Position numbers and translations under genes: made by a program. The notes beneath the pieces were generated by a model. That model was not told the DNA's origin, ran no database searches, and saw nothing but the letters and a program-made list of their open reading frames with translations. From contig CAWHYZ010000012.1 of assembly GCA_963833605.1 (NCBI GenBank), forward strand, positions 62,001 through 126,000: a stretch of DNA of 64,000 nt. The letters run 5' to 3'. The number at the start of each line of letters is the position of its first letter. Within the stretch, counting starts at the first letter, position 1. This document shows, one piece after another, positions 35,350-44,997 of the stretch. This DNA comes from JAFAXD01 sp963833605 (GTDB lineage Bacteria > Pseudomonadota > Alphaproteobacteria > Rhizobiales > Xanthobacteraceae).

Positions 35350-35366
35350 ACTTCAATTAATGAAGT
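35350..35366. promoter_or_regulatory. Palindromic operator-like site
   Basis: ACTTCA-ATTAA-TGAAGT is a perfect 6+6 dyad with a 5-base AT-rich centre, extended by TTA on both sides with a one-base offset. It lies 22 bp upstream of the DUF1295 start, in an AT-rich island within GC-rich DNA, where a TetR- or MarR-type repressor would be expected to bind. No matching regulator gene is identified. Confidence 0.5.
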
Positions 35367-35547
35367 TAATTCTAGCGATTTGCCCGCCGAGCGTCAAATA
35401 GGCGTGGGCCGCACCCGCCGCGCGCAATCTAACAGCAAGGAATTTCACAATTTCCTTGCGCACCCCGACCGGCAATGCGGCCCGCGCCAGCCTTTTCAGG
35501 ATCATTGCGCGAGCGCACAATGTCGCACGACGCGCCGAAGATATGGA

Positions 35548-36114
35548 TTGAGCGTGGGTGCAATCGAGACAACAAACGCCATCGTGGCGGCTGTCAGCCG
35601 TAGCGCAAGGCACACGTTCAGCAAACCCAACGAGCTGAGCATCCGGCTCGTGGCCGGGCGCGGCGTCGACGGTGATGCGCATCATGGCGAAACCGTCAAG
35701 CATCGCTCGCGGGTCGCGCGCGATCCGAGTGCGCCCAATCTGCGGCAGGTACATCTCATTCATTGCGAGCTGTTCGAGGAGCTGCAAGCCGCGGGCTTCA
35801 CAGTCGCCGCTGGGCAATTGGGCGAGAACATTACAACGCGTGGGCTTGAGCTGTTAGCGCTGCCTGTCGGAACGCGGCTTCGTCTTGGTAGCGACGCGGT
35901 GGTGGAGGTCACAGGGTTGCGCAATCCCTGTACTCAGCTCGACCGGTTTGCGCCTGGGCTGATGCGTGCCGTGCTCAGGCGCGACCAGGACGGCAACCTC
36001 ATACGCAAAGCCGGCATCATGGCCGTGGTTCTGACAGGCGGTGAGGTGCGGGCGGGCGATCCGATCGGCGTTGAATTGCCCGCCGAGCCGCACACGTCGC
36101 TCCAACCCGTGTGA
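35548..36114 (+). CDS. MOSC domain protein
   Basis: About 188 residues from TTG 35548 (GTG 35554 is an equally good start). It has the MOSC signatures GRGVDGDAHHG, HCELFEELQAAGFTV with GENITTRGL, and VTGLRNPCTQLD, where the Cys is the conserved sulfur carrier. These proteins resemble the molybdenum-cofactor sulfurase C-terminal domain and YiiM/YuaD, which handle N-hydroxylated purines or metal-sulfur clusters. Single gene, divergent from DUF1295. The frame is open much further upstream, but that part has no similarity. Confidence 0.82.
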   Translation: MSVGAIETTNAIVAAVSRSARHTFSKPNELSIRLVAGRGVDGDAHHGETVKHRSRVARDPSAPNLRQVHLIHCELFEELQAAGFTVAAGQLGENITTRGLELLALPVGTRLRLGSDAVVEVTGLRNPCTQLDRFAPGLMRAVLRRDQDGNLIRKAGIMAVVLTGGEVRAGDPIGVELPAEPHTSLQPV

Positions 36115-36168
36115 TGCGTCACCACCAGTCCAGGCCGTGCCGCGCAGACGGCGAGGCACGATCGGCGG

Positions 36169-37377
36169 CTAGCCCTTGACCCCGAACATCGTCCAGCGTG
36201 CGTTATCGCCGACAGCACCGAGCAAAACCTTGCCGCACTCCTGCACGATCTCGTCGGCGAGCAGGATGTGCTGTGTGCCGGCATGAATGTCGCGATAGCA
36301 GCGCTGCAGCTGACTCGGGCGCAGAGACGCGCCGCGCGCGGCGCGATGGGCGAAGGTCGATAGGTCGGAAATCACGTTGTGCAGGTGCCGCATCGCCAGG
36401 CGGATCTGCGCGATCTCCTCCAGGTTCGGTCGTTCGTTTCGAGCGAAGCGCTCCGAAAGCCGATCCCAGGCGCTATAGACGAACGCGCGCGCAGCGCGAT
36501 ACTTCGCCTCCGCATCGGCAAATGATTGCCGGAAACTTGCGCTGTCACAAAGCTTTCCGAACACGTCGGCGCGGCCGCGCGCGAGCTTGGCCAATTCGTC
36601 GAGCGCTCGGCGTCCGACGCCGAGCGCCCAGCTGGTGTGGCCCCAGCTCGTGAAGCCGATCAGCCCGGCGGCGTATTGCGCGCCGCCGCGCTCCGGTGCC
36701 GTCGCGTCGAACATGTAGCACATGTGCGACGGGACGAAGAGCTCCGGCTCCTTGAGTGTATAGTCGAAGCTCCCGGTCCCACGCAGGCCGAGCACATCCC
36801 AATTGCCCTTGAGCTCGATCGAACTCTTGGGGTGCTGGCACAGCACGATCTCCGGTGCGCCATCCTGGTTCAGCTTCATCTTGTCGCCGTCCATGATGAA
36901 GCAGCCAGAGTGGATCCATTCGGCGTGATAGATGCTGCTGCCATAAGCCCAATGGCCACGGATCTGGTAGCCGCCATCGACCGGACGGGCAAAACCGCGC
37001 GGCACACCGTTGCCCGCCATGGTGACATCGGCGCCGTTGGGAAACACCGTGCGGGCGCCTTGGTCGGGCAGGAACGATCCGAGTGATGCACCCATCACGC
37101 CTTCCACCATCATGCACCAGCCGGCCGAACCGTCGACGTGGGCGACCCGTTCGACCAGCTCCATTGCCTCGACGTAGGGGATTTCGAGCCCACCCAGCAC
37201 CTTGGGAGTGAGCAGCGTGTACAGGCCCGTGCGGCGGAACTCGGCGACGAGCCGGTCGGTCAGATGATAAAGCCGCTCGGACTCGTCCGCTTCTGCTTCG
37301 ACCAGCGGCAAGATCTCGTTCGTGGCGCGTTTGAGGTCTTCGTACGAGACGCCTTTGCTGCCTACGCTACCTTCCAT
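36169..37377 (-). CDS. Acyl-CoA dehydrogenase-like flavin monooxygenase (HsaA-type)
   Basis: 402 residues with the acyl-CoA dehydrogenase fold of group D flavin hydroxylases such as HsaA, HpaB-like and dibenzothiophene monooxygenases. Blocks: LLTPKVLGGLEIPYVEAMEL, DGSAGWCMMV, GHWAYGSSIYHAEWIHSGC, VLGLRGTGSFDY and a C-terminal helical domain. No catalytic Glu of true dehydrogenases can be assigned. It needs FMNH2 or FADH2 from a separate reductase. Single gene converging on the MOSC gene. Confidence 0.85.
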   Translation of the reverse strand: MEGSVGSKGVSYEDLKRATNEILPLVEAEADESERLYHLTDRLVAEFRRTGLYTLLTPKVLGGLEIPYVEAMELVERVAHVDGSAGWCMMVEGVMGASLGSFLPDQGARTVFPNGADVTMAGNGVPRGFARPVDGGYQIRGHWAYGSSIYHAEWIHSGCFIMDGDKMKLNQDGAPEIVLCQHPKSSIELKGNWDVLGLRGTGSFDYTLKEPELFVPSHMCYMFDATAPERGGAQYAAGLIGFTSWGHTSWALGVGRRALDELAKLARGRADVFGKLCDSASFRQSFADAEAKYRAARAFVYSAWDRLSERFARNERPNLEEIAQIRLAMRHLHNVISDLSTFAHRAARGASLRPSQLQRCYRDIHAGTQHILLADEIVQECGKVLLGAVGDNARWTMFGVKG

Positions 37378-37471
37378 GGATGGCTCCTCCGCTTCGTATC
37401 GTGCATGTCTTGTTAGGCGGCCTTTGCCGTCACGATAGCACGGGCTACCATCGCGACGGGAGGAAACATCA

Positions 37472-38404
37472 ATGCAATTGTTTCGTGTCGGGCTTGCGCT
37501 TGTGCTGTGCGCGATCGGGAACGCTGCGCCGGCGCAAGATTATCCGAGCCGGCCAATCCACGTCGTGATCGGCTTTGCGGCAGGCAGCGGCGCTGACATT
37601 TTGACGCGGTTCTACGCCGGCAAGCTTGCCGAGGCGAGCGGGGAATCGACCGTCGCCGAAAACCGGCCTGGTGCCATCGGTGTGATTGCCGCCACCGTCG
37701 TGACCAAGGCCAAGCCCGACGGCTACACGGTGCTGTTCTCCGGCAACACCATCATGGCCGGCGGCCGCCATCTGGTGAAGGACTTTCCTTTTGATTCCGA
37801 CAAGGATCTCGTCCCCACGGCCGCTTTCCTTGAGACGCCGTTCGTGCTTGCCGTCAGCGCGAAGTCGAGCGCGACGACCGTGGGGGAATTGATTGGGTTG
37901 TTGAAGGGAAAATCGCGCAACAGGTCGGGCTATACCAACCCGACTGGGCTCCTTTCGACCGAGCTGTTCAAGACGAAGACCGGGGTCGACTCTGAATCCG
38001 TGAGTTACAAGACCACCGCCGAGGCCATTCCCGACCTCGCCGATGGCGCGCTCGATTTCATGATCCTCGACGGCACGTTCGCGGTCGGGCAGGTCAAGAC
38101 TGGCCGCATCCGGGCGCTGGCGGCATCGACCAATCGACGCCTCACCGCGTTGCCCGATCTGCCCACCATGGAAGAGGCCGGCATTCCGGACTACCACTTC
38201 AGCCCGTGGTGGGCAGCTTATGTCCCTGGCGGCACCCCACTCGCGATCGCGGCGCGGATCGAGGGCTGGATGAGCGCGATTTCGAAGACCGGGGAAGGGG
38301 CAAAATTTCTCGACACCATGGCGGCGCTGCCGGTCATCGGCGATGCCAACTGGGTGAGAGCACGTATCGCGAGCGACCGGGCGGTGTTCGATCGGCTCGC
38401 CTAG
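37472..38404 (+). CDS. Bug/TctC family periplasmic binding protein
   Basis: 310 residues with a signal peptide ending NAAPAQDYPSRPI, the classic Bug start. Further family blocks: VVIGFAAGSGADILTR, NRPGAIGVIAA, PDGYTVLFSG, DLPTMEEAGIPDY and PGGTPLAIAARI. Bug proteins bind carboxylates such as citrate or aromatic acids and feed tripartite tricarboxylate transporters; TctA and TctB are not in the window, a common situation. It is probably co-transcribed with the dehydrogenase 154 bp downstream. Confidence 0.92.
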   Translation: MQLFRVGLALVLCAIGNAAPAQDYPSRPIHVVIGFAAGSGADILTRFYAGKLAEASGESTVAENRPGAIGVIAATVVTKAKPDGYTVLFSGNTIMAGGRHLVKDFPFDSDKDLVPTAAFLETPFVLAVSAKSSATTVGELIGLLKGKSRNRSGYTNPTGLLSTELFKTKTGVDSESVSYKTTAEAIPDLADGALDFMILDGTFAVGQVKTGRIRALAASTNRRLTALPDLPTMEEAGIPDYHFSPWWAAYVPGGTPLAIAARIEGWMSAISKTGEGAKFLDTMAALPVIGDANWVRARIASDRAVFDRLA

Positions 38405-38558
38405 GCCGCAAACCTGCAGCCGCAGTAATGGACAACGGAAGACCGACGACACCGGACAGAAGGCGACGGGCACCTGATATACGGCCGGGCATATCTTCCC
38501 TTGTCGGAAATCTGCTATCTGTCACCCGTCGTCTGTCATCTGGTTCAGGGGGCAACAA

Positions 38559-39602
38559 TTGGCTCAATTCAAGATCGTCACACCCAAGGGGACGAGTTTC
38601 GCGGTCGGCGGTGGCGGCTACGAATTCGAGAACGAGGCGCTCGCACCGCTCGGCCTGGAAATCGTCGAGATCGACGCGTCGTCGGAAAATTCCTTCATTG
38701 ATGGCGCGCATGACGCCGACGCGGTCTACGCCAAGGGCCGCGCTTTCAGCAAGCGCATGATCGATGGGCTGCAGCGCTGCAAGCTGATCGCGCTGGGCAC
38801 TGTCGGATCCGACTATGTCGACGTTGCCGCGGCGACCGCCCGCGGCATTCCGGTGACCAACGTGCCCGATACGTTCATTGAGGAGGTAGCGGATCATGCC
38901 ATGATGCTGCTGCTCGCCTCGTTCCGACGCGTCGTGGTGCAGGATCGGATCGTACGCGAGGGGCGCTGGGCCGAGGGCCGGCCGGCGCTCAACCAGGCGC
39001 GCCTCATCGGGCAGACGCTCGGTTTCATCGCTTTCGGTCACGTGGCGCGCGCGGTCGCCATGCGCGCACGCCCGTTCGGCTTCCGTATGCTTGCCTTCGA
39101 CCCCTATGTGGAAGAGCTTGTGATGTCGCCTTACGGAGTCGAACCCGTCACGTTGGAGGAGCTATTGCGCACCTCCGATATCGTGTCGATGCATGCGCCC
39201 GCCACTGAGGACGCCAGGCGCATGCTGACGGAGAAGCATTTTCGGATGATGAAGCGGAATGCGCTGTTCATCAACACCGGGCGCGGTGCGACGGTCGACG
39301 AGGCGGCGCTCATCAAGGCCCTGCAGGAAGGCTGGATCGCGGGTGCTGGGCTCGACGTGCTTGAGGTAGAGCCGCCCAAGCCGGACAACCCGTTGCTCAA
39401 GATGGACAACGTTATCCTCACGGCGCACGTCGCGTCCGCATCCGCGCGCTTCGATCCGGCGCGCCGTCGCCGGGTCGGCCAGGAGATCGCGCTCGTTGCG
39501 CGCGGCTACTGGCCGCGCGCCTGTGTCAACCCAACGGTGCTGGAGAAGACCGAGCTCAAACGCTGGCAGCCCTATTCGATGGAGCGCGGACCGGCGACGT
39601 GA
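38559..39602 (+). CDS. D-2-hydroxyacid dehydrogenase family protein (NAD-binding)
   Basis: 347 residues from a TTG at 38559 preceded by CAGGGGG. The catalytic triad is present: Arg in NTGRGATVDEAAL, Glu in AGLDVLEVEPP and His in ILTAHVASAS. The nucleotide loop reads GQTLGFIAFGHVARAV, in which the first Gly pair of GxGxxG is changed, as in some CtBP-like members. It is flanked by a Bug binding protein and a ThDP enzyme on the same strand, a grouping that suggests uptake and breakdown of a 2-hydroxy- or 2-oxo-acid (inference). Confidence 0.88.
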   Translation: MAQFKIVTPKGTSFAVGGGGYEFENEALAPLGLEIVEIDASSENSFIDGAHDADAVYAKGRAFSKRMIDGLQRCKLIALGTVGSDYVDVAAATARGIPVTNVPDTFIEEVADHAMMLLLASFRRVVVQDRIVREGRWAEGRPALNQARLIGQTLGFIAFGHVARAVAMRARPFGFRMLAFDPYVEELVMSPYGVEPVTLEELLRTSDIVSMHAPATEDARRMLTEKHFRMMKRNALFINTGRGATVDEAALIKALQEGWIAGAGLDVLEVEPPKPDNPLLKMDNVILTAHVASASARFDPARRRRVGQEIALVARGYWPRACVNPTVLEKTELKRWQPYSMERGPAT

Positions 39603-39616
39603 TTACTTGAAACCTC

Positions 39617-39685
39617 TGTAGCCCGGATGGAGCGCGGCGTAATCCGGGACCGCTCAGCCGCATTGCGCTGCGCTCCATGCGGTTA
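39617..39685. repeat. REP-like palindrome, diverged copy
   Basis: TGTAGCCCGGATGGAGCG at the left, with an inverted GCGCTGCGCTCCATGCGG at the right. Same family as the element at 14192, but the right unit is diverged. It lies just before the ThDP-enzyme gene. Confidence 0.65.
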
Positions 39686-39702
39686 TGCGAGAAGGGATGC
39701 AC

Positions 39703-41343
39703 ATGAAAGTCGGCGCCGTCATAGCGGAAATCATGAAGCGCGAGGGCGTGGATATCCTCACCGCCTATCCGGTCAATCATCTAATCGAACACGCGGCGGC
39801 GCTCGATATCCGGCCGATCATCGTGCGCCAAGAACGCATCGGCCTGCACATGGCGGATGCAATTTCGCGGCTTACGTCGGGGAAGAAACTCGGCGCCTTC
39901 TGCATGCAGCACGGCCCGGGAACCGAGAATGCCTACGGGGGCATCGCTCAGGCCTACAGCGAGTTGATTCCAATCCTGGTCGTGCCCGGCGGATTTCCGC
40001 GCCGCACCGCGCAAGTCGGGGCCAACTACTACGCCACCCGCGAGATGCGCGGCATCACCAAATCGGCCGAGTCGATCACGACGCCGGCCGAGGTGGTCAA
40101 CGTGATGCGGCGCGCATTCTCGCATCTGCGTAACGGCCGCGGTGGACCGGCGCTGGTGGAAGTGCCGCAGGATCTGTGGAACGAAGAGGTTCCGGAACCG
40201 ATCAACTACAAGCCCGTGGTTGTGACCCGCTGCGGGCCCGATCCCGATGCTGTGCGCGACGCCGCCAAATTGCTCGCCAAGGCCAAGCGGCCGGTGATTT
40301 ATGCGGGGCAGGGGGTGCATTGGGCGCAGGCCTGGAAGCAGTTGCGGGCCCTCGCCGAGCTCCTCGGCGCGCCGGTGGTGACGAGCCTCGAGGGCAAGAG
40401 CGCATTCCCAGAGACCCATGCATTGTCGCTTGGGTCCGGCGGCGTCGCCGTCCCGAAGACGGTGCGCTATTTCCTCGATCATGCGGACGTGATTTTCGGG
40501 ATTGGCTGCAGCTTCACCGAAACGTCCTTTGGTGTGCCCATGCCGAAGGGCAAGACCATGATCCACGCGACGCTCGACCCAAACCACCTCAACAAGGACA
40601 TTGCGGCCGACGTTGGTCTGATCGGCGACGCAGGGCTCACCCTGGACGCGTTACTCGAGGAACTCAAATCCCACGTCAAGGCGAAGCGTAACGGCAAGGG
40701 GGTCGCGAGCGAAATCGCCGACATGCGCACGACCTGGCTCGCCGAATGGCTCCCCAAGCTCACTTCGAAGGAGACGCCGCTATCGCCTTACCGGGTGCTG
40801 TGGGATCTCCTGCACACTGTCGACGTCAAGAACACGATCATCACCCACGACGCCGGCTCGCCGCGCGATCAACTCTCGCCGTTCTGGCAGGCGACCGAAC
40901 CGCTCTCTTACATCGGCTGGGGCAAGACGACCCAGCTCGGCTACGGCCTCGGCCTCGCCATGGGCGCGAAGCTCGTCCATCCCGACAAGCTCTGTATCAA
41001 TGTGTGGGGCGACGCGGCGATCGGATTTACCGGCATGGATTTCGAGACGGCGGTGCGCGAACGCATCCCGATCCTGTCGATCCTGCTCAACAACTTCTCG
41101 ATGGCGATCGAGCTGGCTGTCATGCCGATCTCGACCAAGAAGTATCGCTCCACCGACATTTCCGGCGACTACGCTGCGATGGCGCGCGCATTCGGCGGTC
41201 ATGGCGAACGGGTCACCGATCCGAACGAGATCATTCCAGCGATCAAGCGCGGCATCGAGCAGACCAAGACCGGCAAACCGGCGCTGCTCGAGTTCATCAC
41301 TCAGAAAGAGACGGCGATTTCGCGCCATCTGCCGGAGAAATAA
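39703..41343 (+). CDS. Thiamine-diphosphate-dependent enzyme (acetolactate synthase-like)
   Basis: 546 residues from ATG 39703, chosen because GAAGGG lies six bases upstream; in-frame ATGs at 39685 and 39697 are alternatives. The N-terminal Glu that activates ThDP is in VRQERIGLHMAD, the central domain has AKRPVIYAGQGVHW, and the cofactor motif near the C-terminus is WGDAAIGFTGMDF ... LLNN, with Ala in place of the usual Gly of GDG. The family covers acetolactate synthase, benzoylformate decarboxylase and oxalyl-CoA decarboxylase; the exact reaction is unknown. It follows the 2-hydroxyacid dehydrogenase gene. Confidence 0.88.
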   Translation: MKVGAVIAEIMKREGVDILTAYPVNHLIEHAAALDIRPIIVRQERIGLHMADAISRLTSGKKLGAFCMQHGPGTENAYGGIAQAYSELIPILVVPGGFPRRTAQVGANYYATREMRGITKSAESITTPAEVVNVMRRAFSHLRNGRGGPALVEVPQDLWNEEVPEPINYKPVVVTRCGPDPDAVRDAAKLLAKAKRPVIYAGQGVHWAQAWKQLRALAELLGAPVVTSLEGKSAFPETHALSLGSGGVAVPKTVRYFLDHADVIFGIGCSFTETSFGVPMPKGKTMIHATLDPNHLNKDIAADVGLIGDAGLTLDALLEELKSHVKAKRNGKGVASEIADMRTTWLAEWLPKLTSKETPLSPYRVLWDLLHTVDVKNTIITHDAGSPRDQLSPFWQATEPLSYIGWGKTTQLGYGLGLAMGAKLVHPDKLCINVWGDAAIGFTGMDFETAVRERIPILSILLNNFSMAIELAVMPISTKKYRSTDISGDYAAMARAFGGHGERVTDPNEIIPAIKRGIEQTKTGKPALLEFITQKETAISRHLPEK

Positions 41344-41426
41344 ATCTAGTCTAGCCAAACGACGGCTTGGCTGTGCGAAGCCCATCAACCTGATGATGAG
41401 CTCCGTACGGCAGGGGCCGACGGTTA

Positions 41427-42317
41427 CTATTTCTCCGTTGGCAGCGCGTGAGTTGGCCGCTTGGGCCGATCGCCGGCGGGAGGAAGCCAGGCCTCATCGA
41501 AAACCTGTTTCGCCAACTGCTGATCAATATAAGGCTTTACCAGTTGCTGGACCGCATACGCCAGCGCGCCGTACTCGAAGGCGCAGTCGCCCGCGCGGGA
41601 TTTCGGCAGAAGTCCCTTCTCCACAAGGTCGCCGAACACGTCCGGGCGCGCCCCGTAGCCGATGCACAGCAGATTGAAAAAGCGCTGCGCCGGCGTGCCG
41701 TGAATGTCGGAGAAGCCGATCGTTGATTCGGTCGTTTCCGACGCGTCCATGTAGGCGCGAAACGTATATGTCGCACCCAATACGAGCTGGCGCGCATCGT
41801 CCTTGCCCATGCGCAGGAGCATGTACGACGCAAACTGATCGGCGGCGGATTCCTCGTTGCCGAACACCGGCAAGGTGAGCAGATCGAACATGGCATGGCC
41901 CGCTTCATGCAGAAACACGTAGTAAACTTGCGCTACGAGTGCGTCCTGAGGCGTTATGCCGTCCTTCGTTTCCTGCTTGGGGGAATGTTTACGAGCGTCT
42001 TCCAGATACTCGTAACAGACCGTGATCACGCCGTTCTCGTACCAGGCATTATTGACGCCATCGCACCCTTGCACGGTCAGTGTCAGATCGCGGCTGAGGC
42101 GGAATGGGCTGAACAGCTTCTGGATGCGCTCAAGGGTATGGCGCTCCCTCATCAGGTCATAGATTGGTTGATGCGCCGGGTTGGTGGGCGGCACGTAGTT
42201 AATGTGCACGCGTTGGGTTTGTGCTCCGGTGGCTGCTGATGACGGCGTGCTCTGCCCGGTGGCAAGACTGGGCATCAGCAGGGCGAGCGCACAGACGGCG
42301 ATACATGCTGATCTCAT
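41427..42317 (-). CDS. DUF4344-type exported metallopeptidase
   Basis: 296 residues with a signal peptide MRSACIAVCALALLMPSLATG. The zincin motif HEAGHAMFD and the downstream Glu in GNEESAADQFASYML identify the DUF4344 family of putative gluzincin metallopeptidases; VQGCDGVNNAWYENGVITVCYEY is a typical block with two Cys. ATG 42317 follows GGGAGG. Periplasmic or secreted. It may be co-transcribed with the CocE hydrolase located upstream on the same strand. Confidence 0.88.
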   Translation of the reverse strand: MRSACIAVCALALLMPSLATGQSTPSSAATGAQTQRVHINYVPPTNPAHQPIYDLMRERHTLERIQKLFSPFRLSRDLTLTVQGCDGVNNAWYENGVITVCYEYLEDARKHSPKQETKDGITPQDALVAQVYYVFLHEAGHAMFDLLTLPVFGNEESAADQFASYMLLRMGKDDARQLVLGATYTFRAYMDASETTESTIGFSDIHGTPAQRFFNLLCIGYGARPDVFGDLVEKGLLPKSRAGDCAFEYGALAYAVQQLVKPYIDQQLAKQVFDEAWLPPAGDRPKRPTHALPTEK

Positions 42318-42369
42318 GAAATCCTCCCAGGAGTCCGGATGCTCCGCGGCGGCGCTTGGTAGATGCCGA

Positions 42370-44044
42370 TCATGTTATCACGGGCACTAACAGATAGGAC
42401 TCGTATGCTCCGCCCGCATGGATGACGTGCCGGCCCTTGTTCACAGTCGCTTCGTGGCGGAAATAGACCGGCACCTTGTCCTTGGGATAGCGGTTGATGT
42501 CAGTACCCTGCACGATCAACCGCAACTTTTCGCCGGCCGCAAAGCGTGTGCCCGAGGGCCAGATCTCGATGTCGAGTGGCACGATCTCACCCGGCTTGAG
42601 CTTCTGCTCGCTGGTATGGGTGTGCACCGGCTGGAAGTCCGTTGATTTCGTCGCATCAAGCTCGCGATGAGACGCCCGCAACCAGCCCAACGCCACCGGG
42701 CCGTCGTCGAACTGGGCGTAGTAGGCCATCGGCACGAATTCGCCACGGCGGTCGAGCTTGTGCAGGCCGACGAACACGTCGAGATCGTCAGCGCCCTGCG
42801 CCGACATGAAGACGCGCAGCTTCATGTACCCGGTCAACTCGGTGTCGTGATCGAACGTAATGTCGAACCGGGCGCGATCGGCCGGATCGATGTCATGGCA
42901 GACCGGATCGTAGGAAACGCTCGCGGCCTCACGCACCGGTTCCCACGCGAGCGTTCCGTTTGCCGCGTTGAGGTAGAGTTTGGTGTATCGCGTTCGCGCG
43001 AGCGGCCATTCTTTCTCTGCCCGGAAGGTGCCGACGCCGTTCTTTTCGCGCACCTCGACCATGACTTTCGGCCAATCCTTTAGGTCGTTGTCGATCCCTT
43101 TGAGAAAATGGTCGAAGAAAGTGCGCAGCCGCCGCACGTTCTCCGGGACATAATAGTGCGCCCATTTCTTCTGACCGTGCGCGATAAGCCATTTCTGGGG
43201 TGAGGCGATATGCTTGAACCCCTCGAATGTGCCGCGTGTGTGCAGGCCCTGGTCGGTCCAGCTCGCGACAACGAATGCGGGCGCGGTGATTTTGGAGAAA
43301 TCCGATGCCTTGGAGCGCCAGAAATCGTCGAACAGCGGATGCTCCTTAGTCTCTGTTTCGAGATCCTCTATTTTTCCTTTGCTGGCCCCCCAGCGGTTCC
43401 ACAGCGTCGGCCAGAAATGCGTATCCGGAATGCCGCCGTGGGTCGCGACCTCGCGATAACTGTCGGTCCAGCCTTCCCACGGATTGATGGCGGCGAGATG
43501 CGGCGGATTGAGCTCGGCGACACGCCATTGGAGTTGCGCCAGGTAAGAGACGCCCGACAGTCCGACCTTGCCGTTGCTCCAAGGCTGTGTTCCAGCCCAT
43601 TCGACCAGGTCGTAGAAATCCTGCGCTTCTTCGGGCGCCAGGAAATGCGCGGTGCCCTCCGAGTACCAAGTGCCGCGAATGTCGACATTGACCACCGCGT
43701 AGCCGTTCGGCACCCAGAACACCGGGTCGGGTGCTTCGAACGCCGTATATTGTGACGTGTCGCCCTCTTTCACGCCCGCATTGAGAAAGCGGCGCGGATC
43801 GAACGGCACATGCTTGCCGTAGGGGCTCCAGGCGATGATCGGCGGCACCGGCCGCTCGTCGGCGGGACGGTAGACGTTGACATACACCTTGGCACCGTCG
43901 CGCAACTGTCACCGCAAGATCACGCTCGATGATCATCGCGTGCTCGTTCTCGACCGTGCGGCTGTAGACCGGTGGCTTGCCGCCGCGCTCCTCCGGCGTG
44001 TTGCGCGGGCCACGGTAGCGGTACTCGAAGCTTCTTGCCGGCAT
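42370..44044 (-). pseudogene. CocE/NonD-family hydrolase, one frameshift near the start
   Basis: ATG 44044 opens a frame coding MPARSFEYRYRGPRNTPEER up to ERDLAVTV, after which the frame must change near 43907 to continue LRDGAKVYVNVYRPADERPV to the stop at 42370. Joined length is about 557 residues. The catalytic Ser lies in GKVGLSGVSYLAQLQW, consistent with X-Pro dipeptidyl-peptidase/cocaine-esterase enzymes, and the C-terminal jelly-roll domain includes EIWPSGTRFAAGEKLRL. No signal peptide. A missing pair of bases or one extra base in GTGACAGTTGCG would restore the frame. Confidence 0.82.
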
Positions 44045-44065
44045 GGTCGTGCGTCCTCCGTAGGA

Positions 44066-44123
44066 TATCAGGCGTCAGGACCAGGTGTCAGGAAGTGGTG
44101 CACTACGCTTCGTCCTGACACCT
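44066..44123. repeat. TCAGGCGTCAG-type repeat with 11-bp hairpin
   Basis: ATCAGGCGTCAGG is followed by an exact inverted pair AGGTGTCAGGA (44083-44093) and TCCTGACACCT (44113-44123). The motif recurs in the next intergenic gap. It lies between the aldolase and hydrolase genes and could act as an intra-operon processing site or be a dispersed repeat. Confidence 0.6.
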
Positions 44124-44139
44124 GACACCTGTCTTCCTG

Positions 44140-44901
44140 TTACCTGAATTTTTTTGCCAGCGCGTCGGCGGTACGGGCAAGCAACACGGTGTCGGTGCCG
44201 ACCGCAACGAATGTGTAGCCCCACCCGATGTAACGCCGCGCCTCGTCCTCGTTGCCGGTCAGGATGCCGGCCGCCTTGCCGACCGCGTTGAGGCGGCTAG
44301 CCGCACTCTCGATCGCCTTTTGAGCCTCTGGATGTTGCGGATTGCCGACATGGCCAAGCGAGGCCGAGAGGTCCGCCGGGCCGATGAAGACGCCGTCAAC
44401 CCCTTCGACCGCGGCGATTGCCTCTAGTTGATCGAGCGCAGTTGCGGTCTCGACCTGGACCAGGACACAGATCTCGTCATTGGCCTTCTTCAGATAGTCG
44501 CTGACGCGGCCGTAGCGGCTGGCGCGCGGGGTTGCGGCGACGCCGCGGATTCCTGCCGGCGGATAGCGCACAGCGGCGACCGCGCGGCGTGCCTCCTCCG
44601 GGCTCTGCACATACGGCAACAGCACCGATTGTGTGCCGATGTCGAGCACACGTTTGATCAGCACCGGGTCGTTCCAGGCGGGGCGGATCACCGGGGTCGC
44701 CGTGCCACGCTCTAATGCCTGCAATTGAGAAAGCAGGATCGGAACCTCGTTGGGCGAATGTTCCGTGTCGAGCAGAATCCAGTCGAAGCCCGAATCCGCG
44801 ATAATTTCCGCGCCGATATTGCTGGCGAGGCTGCTCCACAGCCCGATCTGCAGCCGGCGCTCCTTGAGCGCCCGCTTGAAGACATTGCGGTTGATGTCCA
44901 T
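44140..44901 (-). CDS. HpcH/HpaI family aldolase
   Basis: 253 residues, class II pyruvate aldolase fold. Signatures: GLWSSLASNIGAEIIADSGF, LLDTEHSPNE, QVETATALDQLEAI with metal-binding Glu, and GPADLSASLGHVG with metal-binding Asp. These enzymes split 4-hydroxy-2-oxo acids into pyruvate (or related) and an aldehyde. It is 96 bp downstream of the HpaH-type hydratase, and together they form the last two steps of a meta-cleavage route like homoprotocatechuate degradation. Confidence 0.92.
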   Translation of the reverse strand: MDINRNVFKRALKERRLQIGLWSSLASNIGAEIIADSGFDWILLDTEHSPNEVPILLSQLQALERGTATPVIRPAWNDPVLIKRVLDIGTQSVLLPYVQSPEEARRAVAAVRYPPAGIRGVAATPRASRYGRVSDYLKKANDEICVLVQVETATALDQLEAIAAVEGVDGVFIGPADLSASLGHVGNPQHPEAQKAIESAASRLNAVGKAAGILTGNEDEARRYIGWGYTFVAVGTDTVLLARTADALAKKFR

Positions 44902-44927
44902 TGATTTCCGTATTCAGGGATCAGGCA

Positions 44928-44981
44928 ATCAGGCGTCAGACGGTAACACGCCCGTACTCTTCCTCATTCCCGACGCCTGAT
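44928..44981. repeat. TCAGGCGTCAG-type repeat, second copy
   Basis: ATCAGGCGTC (44928-44937) pairs exactly with GACGCCTGAT (44972-44981). The same 10-mer starts the repeat at 44066. It occupies the gap between the hydratase and the aldolase genes. Confidence 0.55.
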
Positions 44982-44997
44982 CTTGCTGCCTCCTGCT

